In this document: positions 8,603 through 17,698 of the stretch, piece by piece
How the letters are laid out: every line of letters begins with the position of its first letter
Numbering within the stretch: the stretch's first letter is position 1
Source of the DNA: JBJXGE01 sp046154185
GTDB taxonomy: Bacteria > Planctomycetota > UBA8108 > UBA1146 > JAJFFE01
Assembly: GCA_046154185.1 (NCBI GenBank)
Contig: JBJXGE010000019.1
Span: forward strand, 1-31,650
Length of the DNA: 31,650 nt
Direction: 5' to 3'
Made by a program: the position numbers and the translations under genes
Notes under the pieces: generated by a model
The model's input: only the letters and a program-made list of their open reading frames with translations
Database searches by the model: none
What the model was told of the DNA's origin: nothing

Positions 8603-9759
8603 GCGATGGCGAACTCGCGCTCGTGAATCTCACGCCGTTCCGTGTCGAAAGCGCCGCGCTCGATGGCGTGCCAGAGCACGAGCAAGTGGTCATCGTGAAA
8701 GCGACTTTCGATCTCGTTGTGGGGGAGTGCGCGCGCGTCAGTGGCGAGCAGTTGCCACTCGCCGGCGCGGATCTGCATGAGGGCGATCCCGAGCTGACGC
8801 CGATTCGTTACGAGTCTGACTTCGTGCCGCGGAAGTTGCGTGCCGATGTGTTAGTGAGCGGCAAAGCACACGCTCCCGGTGGCAAGCCGGTCGCGGAGTG
8901 CCGCATCTCGTTCGCGGTCGGCGCGCTCACGAAGTCGTTGCGCGTCATCGGCGACCGCACGTGGCGCCCGATTCTCGGTCGATTCCTCTCGTTCAAGAGT
9001 CGGCCAGAGCCGTTTCAGTCGATGGATATTTCCTACGCGAACGCGTTCGGCGGAAAGAACGGCGGCAAGCCCGACGGCTTGCGATCTTTCGCTGGCAACA
9101 GGATCGGCAAGGGCTACTCGCGTTTTGGTGGCGGACTCAAAGGACTGAGACTTCCGAATCTCGAGGATCCAAAGCGCGCCATTCGAACTTGGTGGAGTCG
9201 TCCATCGGCGGCGAGCTTCGGTCCCGTCGGTCGCGAATGGCAACCGCGGGCAAAGCTCGCGGGTCGCTTCGACAAACGCTGGCTCGCCGAGCGCTCGCCG
9301 CTGTTGCCGGTCGACTTCGACGAATCGTTCTACAATGCGGCCCCAGCGGATCAACAAGTCGATGGCTATTTGCGCGGCGACGAAGAGATTCGCGTGCAGA
9401 ACATGCATCCCGCGCACGCAGACTTTCGCGCGCGACTGCCGGGGATGCGCGTGCGCGCGTTTGTCGCGGATGTCGCCGCCGACCGCATCGAACTTGCCGA
9501 ACTCGCGATGCACCTCGACACGCTTTGGATCGATATGGAGTCGCTACAGCTCGTCCTCGTCTGGCGCGGTCGCGCGCCAGCTTGCGCCGCCGCGCCGTCG
9601 TCGAGACTCGTCGTCGGTGTCGAACCCATCACGGCAACACCATCCGCGTCCACCGAGAACTATCAGCGCGAACTCGCCGTCATCTTAGAAGCGGAACTCC
9701 GCGTCGACGCCGAAGTCGAAGAAGCCGAAAGGGAACTCGCGGGGATATGTGCTGCGTAA
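8599..9759 (+). CDS. DUF2169 protein, likely type VI effector adaptor/chaperone
   Basis: 386-residue DUF2169 protein. Members of this family act as type VI adaptors that load an effector on its cognate VgrG; the Agrobacterium family member that serves effector Tde2 is the experimental precedent. Family landmarks: an N-terminal LVNLTPFRVESAAL and VVIVKATFDL, a central YANAFGGKNGGKPDG with FGPVGREWQPR, then LLPVDFDESFYNAAPADQ and the closing EIRVQNMHPAHADFRARLPG. It starts at a GTG overlapping the stop of the pentapeptide gene (GTGA), so the two are translationally coupled. It is cytosolic, with no signal or membrane segments. By analogy it should bind a cargo plus this VgrG, yet no obvious toxin gene is present; the pentapeptide protein is the only candidate partner in the operon. 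Confidence 0.9.
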   Translation: MSDGELALVNLTPFRVESAALDGVPEHEQVVIVKATFDLVVGECARVSGEQLPLAGADLHEGDPELTPIRYESDFVPRKLRADVLVSGKAHAPGGKPVAECRISFAVGALTKSLRVIGDRTWRPILGRFLSFKSRPEPFQSMDISYANAFGGKNGGKPDGLRSFAGNRIGKGYSRFGGGLKGLRLPNLEDPKRAIRTWWSRPSAASFGPVGREWQPRAKLAGRFDKRWLAERSPLLPVDFDESFYNAAPADQQVDGYLRGDEEIRVQNMHPAHADFRARLPGMRVRAFVADVAADRIELAELAMHLDTLWIDMESLQLVLVWRGRAPACAAAPSSRLVVGVEPITATPSASTENYQRELAVILEAELRVDAEVEEAERELAGICAA

Positions 9760-9812
9760 GGCGCTTTGGAGCGACTTGCGCCGGGCGATTGGTTCGCTGG
9801 CATCAGCACGCA

Positions 9813-10343
9813 ATGTCCACTCTACGTCCGAGGAAATCTGTCAAAGCCAGAACATCTCCGGAGCGGCGAAATCTCTGTGAGCTTTCAAGCTGGGTGTTCT
9901 TTTTGGTGCTCTTAATGGCAGCCGCGCCTTTCACGAGTTTCCTTTCAATGACGCTTCGGCCGTTGCAGGAGCTAAAGATAGCTGTGCCGCACCTTCTCTA
10001 CGGCAGTCCTTTCGTTAGCGGATTGGCGGGTGTGGGTGCTTGGCTGCTGCTCAAACATAAGTGGCCGACGAGAGCACTTGCAATCGGCTGGTTGGTCTTT
10101 GTTCTGAGCGGCTTGGGGATCGGACTCGCGACTGAGCGCTACGTCGAGAATCGAGTCGTCACATTCTCGACGAAGCGATTCCTAACCAGCGGCGAGAGAG
10201 AATCGCTTGAATCAAGAATTCAATTCCGTTTCACCGAGCGTGACTCAAGTCGACGTGGCAACGAGTTCATTGTCGCCCGCAACGATGAGCAACGAGCCAG
10301 GGTCGAGCTGCAGAGCTTAGGCCTCCTCGCGGAGAAACCCTGA
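9813..10343 (+). CDS. Small three-helix membrane protein of unknown function
   Basis: 176 residues starting at ATG 9813; the frame is open further upstream, but that stretch is an Arg-rich shadow of the DUF2169 gene. After a basic N-terminus, three hydrophobic segments are visible at about residues 25-48 (WVFFLVLLMAAAPFTSFL), 58-79 and 85-103 (AIGWLVFVLSGLGIGL). A soluble charged C-terminal domain of about 70 residues follows (containing RFTERDSSRRGNEFIVARND). No family is recognised. It lies 53 bases after the adaptor gene on the same strand, at the end of the vgrG cluster, a place where immunity genes often sit; an immunity or accessory role is only an inference. Base composition is less GC-rich than its upstream neighbours. 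Confidence 0.65.
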   Translation: MSTLRPRKSVKARTSPERRNLCELSSWVFFLVLLMAAAPFTSFLSMTLRPLQELKIAVPHLLYGSPFVSGLAGVGAWLLLKHKWPTRALAIGWLVFVLSGLGIGLATERYVENRVVTFSTKRFLTSGERESLESRIQFRFTERDSSRRGNEFIVARNDEQRARVELQSLGLLAEKP

Positions 10344-10800
10344 AGTCCTGAAGCGCACGTGGTGAACCGTCAACTTCGCCCTGCGCGACGCGATGCCCCG
10401 CTTTAACGTCCGGCCAAGACACGTCATAAGTCGCATATTCCCGGCGTCACTCCGCTCGCCACACACATATATATAGGAAAGCACGCGCCATGCCGGTCGC
10501 GCGTCGCGCTCGACTGGTTGTCGGTAAGCTGCGGTGCTAAAAGATCTTGCGCGCACGATGCTCCGTAGCCTCGAGAGCGCTTGAAGCGGCGCTCGATTAG
10601 CGTGCGCCGACGGAGTTTCACCGCGAACCCGAGATAAGCACAGCTGCGGCGCCGAATACTCCGCACTTCCAGTTCGCAGGTTTGGCAATCACTTTTCTCG
10701 TGGATGCGTTCGAGATGCGTGACGCGCCAGTTCGGTCGCGCCAGCGCCGGCACGGCGGTTGCGAAGTGCGCATGCTCAACAGAAGGGAGAACGTCTGCCA
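10344..10800. other. 457-base stretch without a convincing gene
   Basis: It contains an AT-rich pocket in otherwise GC-rich DNA (ACACATATATATAGG near 10462-10478), which might be a promoter element but has no matching partner that I can defend. A minus-strand frame stays open for about 150 codons (10424-10888), but it overlaps the 5' end of the downstream gene, resembles no family and has no convincing start. I see no RNA gene here. Confidence 0.4.
10785..10789 (+). promoter_or_regulatory. Shine-Dalgarno for the DUF442 lipoprotein
   Basis: GGGAG within AGAAGGGAGAA, 11 bases before ATG 10801. It favours this start over the TTG at 10759 in the same frame. Confidence 0.5.
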
Positions 10801-11472
10801 ATGCCAACAACTCATGGAGTGAGAAACGAGCTTCGGGGTCATCGTCTCGTGAGAGCGCGATCGCGTGGTGCGCAGCGGGAGGTCGCAAGAAAATCCGCGG
10901 TGCACGGAGTCGCGTGGACGTTGGTGCTCGGTGTTGTCGCAGTTTGCGCGTGCCGAGCTCCGGAAGTTAAGTCGACCGAATCCCCAGTGTCGAGCCGGCT
11001 TGAACCCTATCAGTGCGGAAACGTGCAACGGATGCACACTCTCGATGATGTCTATTTGGCGAGTCAGCCGGCCGCCGCCGACTTTGAGCAAGCCGCCGCG
11101 AACGGCATCCGGACCATCTTGAATCTGCGAGAAGACGGCGAGGTGACGGAGTTCGACGAGCCGGCGTTGATCGCGAAGCTGCGCATGAATTACGTCAGTC
11201 TCCCTTTCAAGGGTCCGGGCGCATTGAGCGACGAGATCCTTGATCGCGCGCGTGCGCTACTGCGTGATCGCGAGAAGCGACCGATCTTAATTCACTGCAG
11301 CTCCGGGAACCGCGTCGGGGCGATTTGGTTCGCGCATCGCTCGTTGGATGCGGGCCTGAGCTGGGAGGCGGCGCTCGAAGAGGCGAGGACCGTTGGGCTC
11401 AAAACTCCCGCGCTCGAAGCGCGAGTGAAAGCGTACTGCGAACGCGCGCGCGTTGGCGCTGGCGGACCCTGA
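10801..11472 (+). CDS. DUF442 (beta-lactamase-hydrolase-like) phosphatase-fold lipoprotein
   Basis: 223 residues. A long basic N-terminus precedes a hydrophobic segment (VAWTLVLGVVAV) ending at Cys49/Cys51, suggesting a lipoprotein or N-terminally anchored periplasmic protein. The domain from about residue 77 on matches the DUF442/PF04273 tyrosine-phosphatase-like fold. Landmarks are LDDVYLASQPAAADFEQAA at its start, IRTILNLREDGE, the loop HCSSGNRVGAIW, which is the Cys-X4-Arg active-site loop of this family, and a C-terminal helix. Family members are thought to be phosphatase-related enzymes, some fused to sulfur dioxygenases, but the substrate is not known. It is followed 128 bases later by an ADP-ribosylglycohydrolase gene on the same strand. 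If the N-terminus is instead cytosolic, an internal later start is possible. Confidence 0.8.
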   Translation: MPTTHGVRNELRGHRLVRARSRGAQREVARKSAVHGVAWTLVLGVVAVCACRAPEVKSTESPVSSRLEPYQCGNVQRMHTLDDVYLASQPAAADFEQAAANGIRTILNLREDGEVTEFDEPALIAKLRMNYVSLPFKGPGALSDEILDRARALLRDREKRPILIHCSSGNRVGAIWFAHRSLDAGLSWEAALEEARTVGLKTPALEARVKAYCERARVGAGGP

Positions 11473-11600
11473 GGCACGCGGAGCTGGGCTTTCACGAGGG
11501 TTGGGGATACGCTCTCGTCCAACTCGTCGACGTGGCTAAGAGTTTGTGATTCCGTCGACACGACTCGCCGCCAACGTGGCGTTCGACTCAAACGCGATCC

Positions 11601-12530
11601 ATGCAACCCTCCATCGATCAATTTGCCGGATGTCTCCTCGGTCTCGCCTCGGGTGATGCGCTCGGCGCGCCGCTCGAAGGCGGGGCGATCGAAAGGTTTG
11701 TCTGGCGTCTGATCGGCAGGACGAGATCGCGCGAAATGCGGTGGACCGACGACACGCAAATGTCGCTCGACCTCGCCGATTCGTTGATCGCGAACGAGGT
11801 TCTCGACCTCGACGATCTCGCAACGCGCTTCGCGGCAAGTTACCGATGGCACCGCGGCTACGGGCCGGGCGCCGCGCGGCTACTCAAGCGCATAGCCCGC
11901 GGCATGGATTGGCGAGAGGCCAACCGTTCGGTCTATACCAACGGTTCCTACGGAAACGGCGGCGCGATGCGCGCGCCGATCGTCGGACTCTTTTTCGCGT
12001 CAGCTCCGGACCAATTGGTTTCAGCGGCTCGTGATTCGGCGCGAATCACTCATGCTCACCCACTTGGTATCGAGGGCGCAGTCCTCATCGCCGCTTCGAC
12101 GGCGCGCGCGCTCGCCGACGCAAACGCGCGGGCTTTACTCGACTCCGCATCCGCAGTATGCGCGGAGACCGCTTTTTTGGAAAAACTGACTCTCGCTCGC
12201 AGCTGGATCGACTCTGAGCGCTTGACCACGCCCGCCGAAGTGCGCGCCCGGCTCGGCTGCGGGATGGCCGCGATTGATTCCTGCGTGACCGCCGTCTATC
12301 TCGCGGCGCGTTTTCTGAGCGCGACCTTCGATGAACTCATCAGATTCGTCGCCGCCTGCGGCGGCGACACCGACACGATCGGGGCGATGTCGGGCGCCAT
12401 CTGGGGCACCGCAAATGGCGTCGGGGCTTTGCCTGAACCGTCGCTGCGTACACTCGAGGGTCGCGTCCGTATTCAAGCGACCGCCGACGAGCTGTTTCGC
12501 TCGAGAGCACGAGCGAACTATGGAGACTGA
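11601..12530 (+). CDS. ADP-ribosylglycohydrolase (DraG/ARH family)
   Basis: 309-residue all-helical enzyme that hydrolyses the N- or O-glycosidic bond between ADP-ribose and a protein or small molecule, using a dinuclear magnesium or manganese site. All family metal motifs are present: GLASGDALGAPLEGG at about residues 14-28, RWTDDTQMSLDLADS near residues 48-62, NGSYGNGGAMR and THAHPLGIEGAVLIA in the middle, and ACGGDTDTIGAMSGAIWG near the C-terminus. No signal peptide, so cytosolic. No clear Shine-Dalgarno precedes ATG 11601, but the N-terminus fits the family exactly. Such hydrolases can reverse ADP-ribosylation by toxins, and some act as immunity to type VI ADP-ribosyltransferase effectors; no transferase gene is seen here, so that link is only suggestive. 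It runs convergently into the large dockerin gene with a 26-base gap. Confidence 0.93.
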   Translation: MQPSIDQFAGCLLGLASGDALGAPLEGGAIERFVWRLIGRTRSREMRWTDDTQMSLDLADSLIANEVLDLDDLATRFAASYRWHRGYGPGAARLLKRIARGMDWREANRSVYTNGSYGNGGAMRAPIVGLFFASAPDQLVSAARDSARITHAHPLGIEGAVLIAASTARALADANARALLDSASAVCAETAFLEKLTLARSWIDSERLTTPAEVRARLGCGMAAIDSCVTAVYLAARFLSATFDELIRFVAACGGDTDTIGAMSGAIWGTANGVGALPEPSLRTLEGRVRIQATADELFRSRARANYGD

Positions 12531-12556
12531 CGCTGCGACATGGAGCAAGTCGTCAC

Positions 12557-15500
12557 TCACGGGCATCCCAGAATCGGCCCCACGCAATCGAGGCTGTCCG
12601 CGGATGGGTCCACGCCGCAGCCCGGGTACGGCGCGGGCGGCGGCGGCGAGCCGGCGATGAAAAGCGCGCTCAGCGACCGAATGGCGTCGCCGATGTTGAT
12701 CGCGCCGTCATCGTTCGAGTCCGCCGCATCGAAACACGTCGGCGCCAGTGCGCCAGATGCGAACAAGTAGCCCAACGTCGACACGGCGTCGCCGATGTTG
12801 AACGCACCGTCGGAGTTCGCGTCGCCGCGTTCGAAACTAGGCCCGAACGGCGGAACGGGGCCATCGATCGAGTCGAGCCCATCGAGTTCGTCCGGTCGTG
12901 CGGCAAGATCGTAACTCGGCGCGCCAGTAAAGGCCCAACTTCCCGCGCTGCCGCCTACGCCGGTCTCCTCGTACCAAAGGAAGTTCGTGTTCGTGAGCGG
13001 ATTCGCCTCGCTGTAATAGATATCGCCGCACTGCTGCAAGTAGCCGGCATTCTCTCCGAGCCCGCGCGCCTCATAGTCGACCGCGGTTTGGAAGCGGCCG
13101 ATCGAATCGCTCGTGACCGAGAAACCCACTTTCACAAAACTCCCGTCGATCTGCGAAGCGAAGTCGTAGGTGAGCGACTTCGTATATCCGAGCCCCTCGT
13201 AGTGATCGCCCTCGTCGTCGGGCATTCCATCCTCGTCGACACTGCCGTCGCCGTTCGTCAGCGTGCGCCCGCTCATCGCGTTCGCCATGCACGGTCGGAT
13301 GTGATACTTCATGACGTCGCTTGCCATCACGATCAATGCATCGAGATCGTCCTGCGGCATGAGCCCGAGCTGCTCGTTATCGATGAAGAGCATGTTCGAA
13401 CTCACGATCTCGCCGGTAACGGAATCGGTATACGTCAAAGTGATGAACACATCGCCCGCCTGCTCGATCGCCGGAACCACCGGTGGTGGCGGAAACAAGC
13501 CAGTTGGATCGCTTCCGCGCCACCACTGAGTACGGACCGCGGAGTCCCACCGTCCGCTCGAAGCGCGATCGACGGAAAAGAGCACCGGCGCAAGCGCAAT
13601 CGGATCGCCGGGCATGGGGTCCGCCGGATCGGATCCATACGTGAAAGGAGCAGTCAACACCGTCAGCGGAAACGACGAAGTCACGTGGTTTCGCACACTC
13701 GGCGGCGCGAGGCCGAGTCCGAGAAAGAGGTCGATCAGCCGCGCGTGCAAATTGCCGGCTTCGAGAATTGCACCGGAACAATCCCACGGCACGCAGTTGA
13801 AACCGACACGCTCGAGCGCGTCGATGTCGTCTTCAACAGTCAGCCCGCGTCCGCGCAGCCCGAGCGCGCGCTCATCGTCGGCGAGCGTGTTGCTCGGTGA
13901 GCCCGTCGGCGGATTCGCGAGCACGTCGGTTGCAAACACATCGCCGCCCGCGCCATCGGCGCTTGGCCCCGTGGGTGATAGACACGCGGGACTCTGCCAC
14001 GGACCGAGTAACGCGCCGACGTCGCTTGCGCCGGATTCCACTGCGAGCGCAGTTCCGGAGAGCCCGATCGAGAAACTATCCCAGCTCAGACGAAACGACG
14101 TGCCGAGATCGAATTCGATTGTCGGGCGCGCGAACTCGACACCGAACGCGCCATAAGGAAGGCGTGCCTCCCAGGGCAAGTCAAACGTCGGGAGACTCGC
14201 CGGCGGCCACGGCAAACCGGGAATGCCGACGCCGACGCCAAAGTAATCGTTGCACCACGAGATCGCGTCGACATTGTCGATGCCGGCGACGAGGCCGAGG
14301 CCATCCGCAGTGAGCACTTGGTTGTTGGTCTCCGCGGGCGGACCGGCAACCGGCGCGTCCGGCTCCGATTGAAAGAGTTCCGCTTCGGAGGGGAGACCAA
14401 ACGTCAGGTAATCATTCACATCTCCGACGCGTGGCGTCGGCCGCCCGACCGCTTGCGGATGGAGCGGGGTCGTGAGCCCGCGCAGATACGAACTCAACGG
14501 TGCGCCCGGAGCCTCCACGATGCCCACCCAGAGCGAGCTCACGTTGCCGCGCACGGAGAACGCAACAGGGTTCGGATCGAGCGCCGGCGGCGGCACTGGA
14601 TCGCACGCATCCGGAATTCCATCGCCGTCGGCGTCGAGTTCGCCAAGGCAGGCGATCTCGATGAGATCGGTAACGCCATCGCAGTCACAGTCGGACCCGG
14701 GGCAATCGTCAGGAATGAGATCGCCGTTGCAGTCGAGTGCGCCAGCGCAGATTTCCGCGAGGTCGAGCGTGCCATCGCCGTCGCAGTCTGCGGATTGGCA
14801 TTCGTCCGGAATGCCGTCGGAGTTGCAATCCGCGGCACCAAGGCAGATCTCCGTGACATCGAGGATGCCATCGCCGTCGCAGTCTCCCGACTGGCAGGCG
14901 TCGGGGATACCGTCTGAGTTGCAGTCGAAGGTCGCGCCGAGCGGCGCAATGACACCGGCCGGGTGGTAGTCAAGAAAAGCGGCCGTCGCAAAGGTGGCGC
15001 GACGCAGCAATCCGGCGACCGGGGCCTCGGGCAACCAATCAAGGACCCATGCGCCGATGGCCGGGCAGGTGAGTGTCAGTGTTCCGACGGCGACACCGGT
15101 GCCGGGCGCGATCACGACTTCGCTCAAACAGGGTCCGCTGCTGCCGATCCGCACAAAGAAGAGAGTTCCGTCGACGAGCGTGATCGACCCGCTAATCGAA
15201 CCCGGAGTACTTGGAGGTACAGCCGCCATCGCAAAACTTGGCGTCGACGAGCCGACGTCGACCACGAACTCAACACTCACCGCCGCAATCGTGCTATCGG
15301 CGATCACCGCGTAGGTGATCGAGCCGGCCGCATGCGACACGGGAATGAAATACAAGCTCAATCCGGCTGTCACGCCAGCAAAAGTGTCGTTGCCATCGTC
15401 TGGGTCAAACCCGGTGGCCGGAAACGGCGCCGGGATAGTGGGCCCACCGGCGCAGAACAAGGAGCCCGCCAGTCGACGGTAATCTGTGAAGTTTACATAC

Positions 15501-15742
15501 TCGTTGTCATTGATATCTGCGCGGTCAAGCGGTGCGGCGATGGCGCCGCCGGGGATACCGACTAACACATTGGCAAGAAATATGAGATCACCTGTATTCA
15601 CGGCGCCGTCCACAAGCACGTCACCACGGATGAACTGTCCCTCGAGGTCGCCCGACGCCAACAGAATGAAGAAGAGAACGAGTACGTAGAACCATCGGCA
15701 TAGGCCAAGTCGGAACGCCGAGGTGTCTTTCGTCTGAAACAT
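12557..15742 (-). CDS. Large secreted protein with N- and C-terminal dockerin modules and EF-hand-like repeats
   Basis: 1061 residues from ATG 15742 (the open frame begins at 15826, but GAGAGG lies 6 bases before this ATG and a signal peptide follows it). Residues 1-36 form a signal peptide (VLVLFFILLAS core). About 39-95 is a dockerin-like pair (RGDVLVDGAVNTGDLIFLAN and ADINDNEYVNFTDYRRLAGS). About 273-381 are seven calcium-loop repeats of the form DCNSDGIPD / DCDGDGILD, encoded by 96-base DNA repeats. About 390-960 is unassigned, beta-rich sequence with a region of possible calcium loops (NGDGSVDEDGMPDDEGD). The last 90 residues are a canonical dockerin pair (ANSDGAFNIGDAVSTLGYLF, SNDDGAINIGDAIRSLSALF) with a cysteine-containing tail. 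This is typical planctomycete extracellular or surface architecture. No cohesin partner and no catalytic domain is recognised. Confidence 0.88.
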   Translation of the reverse strand: MFQTKDTSAFRLGLCRWFYVLVLFFILLASGDLEGQFIRGDVLVDGAVNTGDLIFLANVLVGIPGGAIAAPLDRADINDNEYVNFTDYRRLAGSLFCAGGPTIPAPFPATGFDPDDGNDTFAGVTAGLSLYFIPVSHAAGSITYAVIADSTIAAVSVEFVVDVGSSTPSFAMAAVPPSTPGSISGSITLVDGTLFFVRIGSSGPCLSEVVIAPGTGVAVGTLTLTCPAIGAWVLDWLPEAPVAGLLRRATFATAAFLDYHPAGVIAPLGATFDCNSDGIPDACQSGDCDGDGILDVTEICLGAADCNSDGIPDECQSADCDGDGTLDLAEICAGALDCNGDLIPDDCPGSDCDCDGVTDLIEIACLGELDADGDGIPDACDPVPPPALDPNPVAFSVRGNVSSLWVGIVEAPGAPLSSYLRGLTTPLHPQAVGRPTPRVGDVNDYLTFGLPSEAELFQSEPDAPVAGPPAETNNQVLTADGLGLVAGIDNVDAISWCNDYFGVGVGIPGLPWPPASLPTFDLPWEARLPYGAFGVEFARPTIEFDLGTSFRLSWDSFSIGLSGTALAVESGASDVGALLGPWQSPACLSPTGPSADGAGGDVFATDVLANPPTGSPSNTLADDERALGLRGRGLTVEDDIDALERVGFNCVPWDCSGAILEAGNLHARLIDLFLGLGLAPPSVRNHVTSSFPLTVLTAPFTYGSDPADPMPGDPIALAPVLFSVDRASSGRWDSAVRTQWWRGSDPTGLFPPPPVVPAIEQAGDVFITLTYTDSVTGEIVSSNMLFIDNEQLGLMPQDDLDALIVMASDVMKYHIRPCMANAMSGRTLTNGDGSVDEDGMPDDEGDHYEGLGYTKSLTYDFASQIDGSFVKVGFSVTSDSIGRFQTAVDYEARGLGENAGYLQQCGDIYYSEANPLTNTNFLWYEETGVGGSAGSWAFTGAPSYDLAARPDELDGLDSIDGPVPPFGPSFERGDANSDGAFNIGDAVSTLGYLFASGALAPTCFDAADSNDDGAINIGDAIRSLSALFIAGSPPPPAPYPGCGVDPSADSLDCVGPILGCP

Positions 15743-15961
15743 GGGAGACCTCTCTTTCGATGCATGCGATGCCAGGGGATCTTCCTTTCCTTGATCTTCC
15801 CAAGGGAAAGCGGACATCGTGTCCACGACAAGAAGTTACAGCGACAGCATACGACCGGCCCCGGCGCACGCTGTGACACAGACGCTGCTTGACCGCACGC
15901 TTTCGTCCGACGAGACTCGTCGACGATTCCATCACCTCTCGCCACGGTTCGAGGACCCCGA

Positions 15962-17677
15962 ATGGAGAGTCGCACGATGAGTAGATGCGTCCATAGCCTC
16001 ATCTCACTAATCGCGATCTATGTCATGTCGTTGCTCGCGCCGGCGCTTGGTTTCGCGCAGCGTCCGCAAGTCGTCAAGAGTCGGATCACTTCGGTTGGGC
16101 TCTTTAAGAATGGACTCGCGGTCGTTGAACGCGAGGTCGCACTGCCGGGACCGGGTGTCTTTGCGCTCGAAGACGTGCCGGAGCCGGTGCACGGCACGTT
16201 TTGGATCGAATGCTCATCTCCGGTCGATATGCGCGTCACGACACGCGAAGAGAAACGACCGCTCGACGGCTCGGCAGCGGCGCAGTTGCAAACCGACCTC
16301 GTCGGACAAAGGGTTCACATCACTTTTCGCGACAACCAACTGCCGCCGCTCGAGGGCACAGTGGTCGACAATCAAACTGGTCGCGAGCGAGACTGGCGGC
16401 GCGACTTTGAATCGTGGGACTACCGCCGACACTGGTGGGGCGGTCTTTCCACATCGACGCAGTCGAAAACCTCGGACTCTCTGCGCTTCTTGCTGCTGCA
16501 AACGGAACTAGGTCTCACCTATGTCGACGAATCGCTGATCGGCCTCATGTCAGTCCAATTCTCGGCGTCTGCGAAACGACAAGTGCCCGTCATCGAGCTG
16601 ACAGTGTCCGGCTCGGGCGCGTCGCCTGGCAAACCTTCAACCAGCACTAATGCGGTGACGGCAAGAGTGAGCTATCTCGCCAAAGGTCTTTCATGGGCGC
16701 CTGCCTATCGAATCGAGCTCGGTTCGGACGACAAGCTGGAGCTTCGCCAACAGGCCGTGGTCCGAAACGAGATGGAGGATCTCGATGGCGCCGAGGTTTT
16801 GCTCATCACCGGATTTCCGAGTATCGAGTTCTCGCACGTGCTTTCGCCGCTCTCGGCCGGCACGAACTGGGCGGAGTTTTTCACGCAGCTCAATCAGCGA
16901 CCTCGAACGGAAAACCAGTTTACGGGCCAGGTCATGAGCCAAATGCACACGTATTCCGAGCCGGGTTCGTCGGGAATTGACACTTCCCGCGCGCATGTCG
17001 GTGACGGTATCGACTTGCACTACCACTCGCTCGGCGCTCGACAATTAAACGAGGGCGATTCGCTACTGGTGAAAGTCGCTGCGGCGTCCGCGATGTTCGA
17101 GCGCTACGTCGAATGGCGCGTTCCCGACACGCGCGATGCCAACGGACGCCACATTGATTCTAATGAATGGCAGTGGAGTCAACGTCCCGAGCTACTCGAC
17201 GATGACCCCTGGGATGCCGTGCGTTTCAAAAACCCGCTCGACTATCCTCTCACCACCGGCCCCGCGATGATTCTGAACAACGATCGCTTCGGCGGCCAAC
17301 ACACCCTAAAGTGGGTCGCGCCAGCCGAGGAAACCAGCTTGCGCATCAACAAGGCACTCAGCATACGCACCCGTGCGGTCGAGGTTGAGGAGGCGGGCGA
17401 GCGCGAGGTCATCAGGAATGCGGGTCGAACGTATCGAAGGCCGATCGTGAACGGTGAACTCTTCATCGTTAACCATCGTGAGGAGGCTGTACAACTGCGC
17501 GTTCGGCGCCAGTTCTCGGGCGAGCTTGTAACAGCCGACGCCGATCCGACAACGACATTGCGTGAAGAAGGCGTCTACTCGGTGAATCCGCGCCACGAAC
17601 TCACGTGGAACATCACGCTTGCGCCGGGCGAGCGGCGCACGCTCAAATATGTCTACACGGTTCTGGTTCCGGCGTAA
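15962..17677 (+). CDS. DUF4139-domain secreted protein
   Basis: 571 residues with an N-terminal signal peptide (LISLIAIYVMSLLAPALGFAQ). The N-terminal beta domain carries KSRITSVGLFKNGLAVVEREV, and the C-terminal half is the DUF4139 domain, marked by ARVSYLAKGLSWAPAYRIEL and ending GERRTLKYVYTVLVPA. DUF4139 proteins include fungal mucoidy inhibitor A relatives; their molecular role is unknown, and they are frequent in planctomycetes and other environmental bacteria. Two starts are possible: ATG 15962 with GAGGA upstream, or ATG 15977 with GGAGAG at 15964-15969. The predicted mature protein is the same. It is divergent from the dockerin gene, and the 219-base gap between their starts presumably holds both promoters. 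It ends 21 bases before the convergent S9 peptidase gene. Confidence 0.85.
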   Translation: MESRTMSRCVHSLISLIAIYVMSLLAPALGFAQRPQVVKSRITSVGLFKNGLAVVEREVALPGPGVFALEDVPEPVHGTFWIECSSPVDMRVTTREEKRPLDGSAAAQLQTDLVGQRVHITFRDNQLPPLEGTVVDNQTGRERDWRRDFESWDYRRHWWGGLSTSTQSKTSDSLRFLLLQTELGLTYVDESLIGLMSVQFSASAKRQVPVIELTVSGSGASPGKPSTSTNAVTARVSYLAKGLSWAPAYRIELGSDDKLELRQQAVVRNEMEDLDGAEVLLITGFPSIEFSHVLSPLSAGTNWAEFFTQLNQRPRTENQFTGQVMSQMHTYSEPGSSGIDTSRAHVGDGIDLHYHSLGARQLNEGDSLLVKVAAASAMFERYVEWRVPDTRDANGRHIDSNEWQWSQRPELLDDDPWDAVRFKNPLDYPLTTGPAMILNNDRFGGQHTLKWVAPAEETSLRINKALSIRTRAVEVEEAGEREVIRNAGRTYRRPIVNGELFIVNHREEAVQLRVRRQFSGELVTADADPTTTLREEGVYSVNPRHELTWNITLAPGERRTLKYVYTVLVPA

Positions 17678-17698
17678 TCGTCCTCGCCGACGAGCGCC

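Noticed and set aside
10424..10888. 155-codon open frame on the minus strand between the membrane protein and DUF442 genes
   Set aside because: It overlaps the well-supported DUF442 start, shows no family resemblance, and long chance frames are common in GC-rich DNA.
15785..15810. Hairpin CTTTCCTTG/CAAGGGAAAG upstream of the large dockerin gene
   Set aside because: Stem has a bulge and is short; could be a leader structure but evidence is too thin to annotate.
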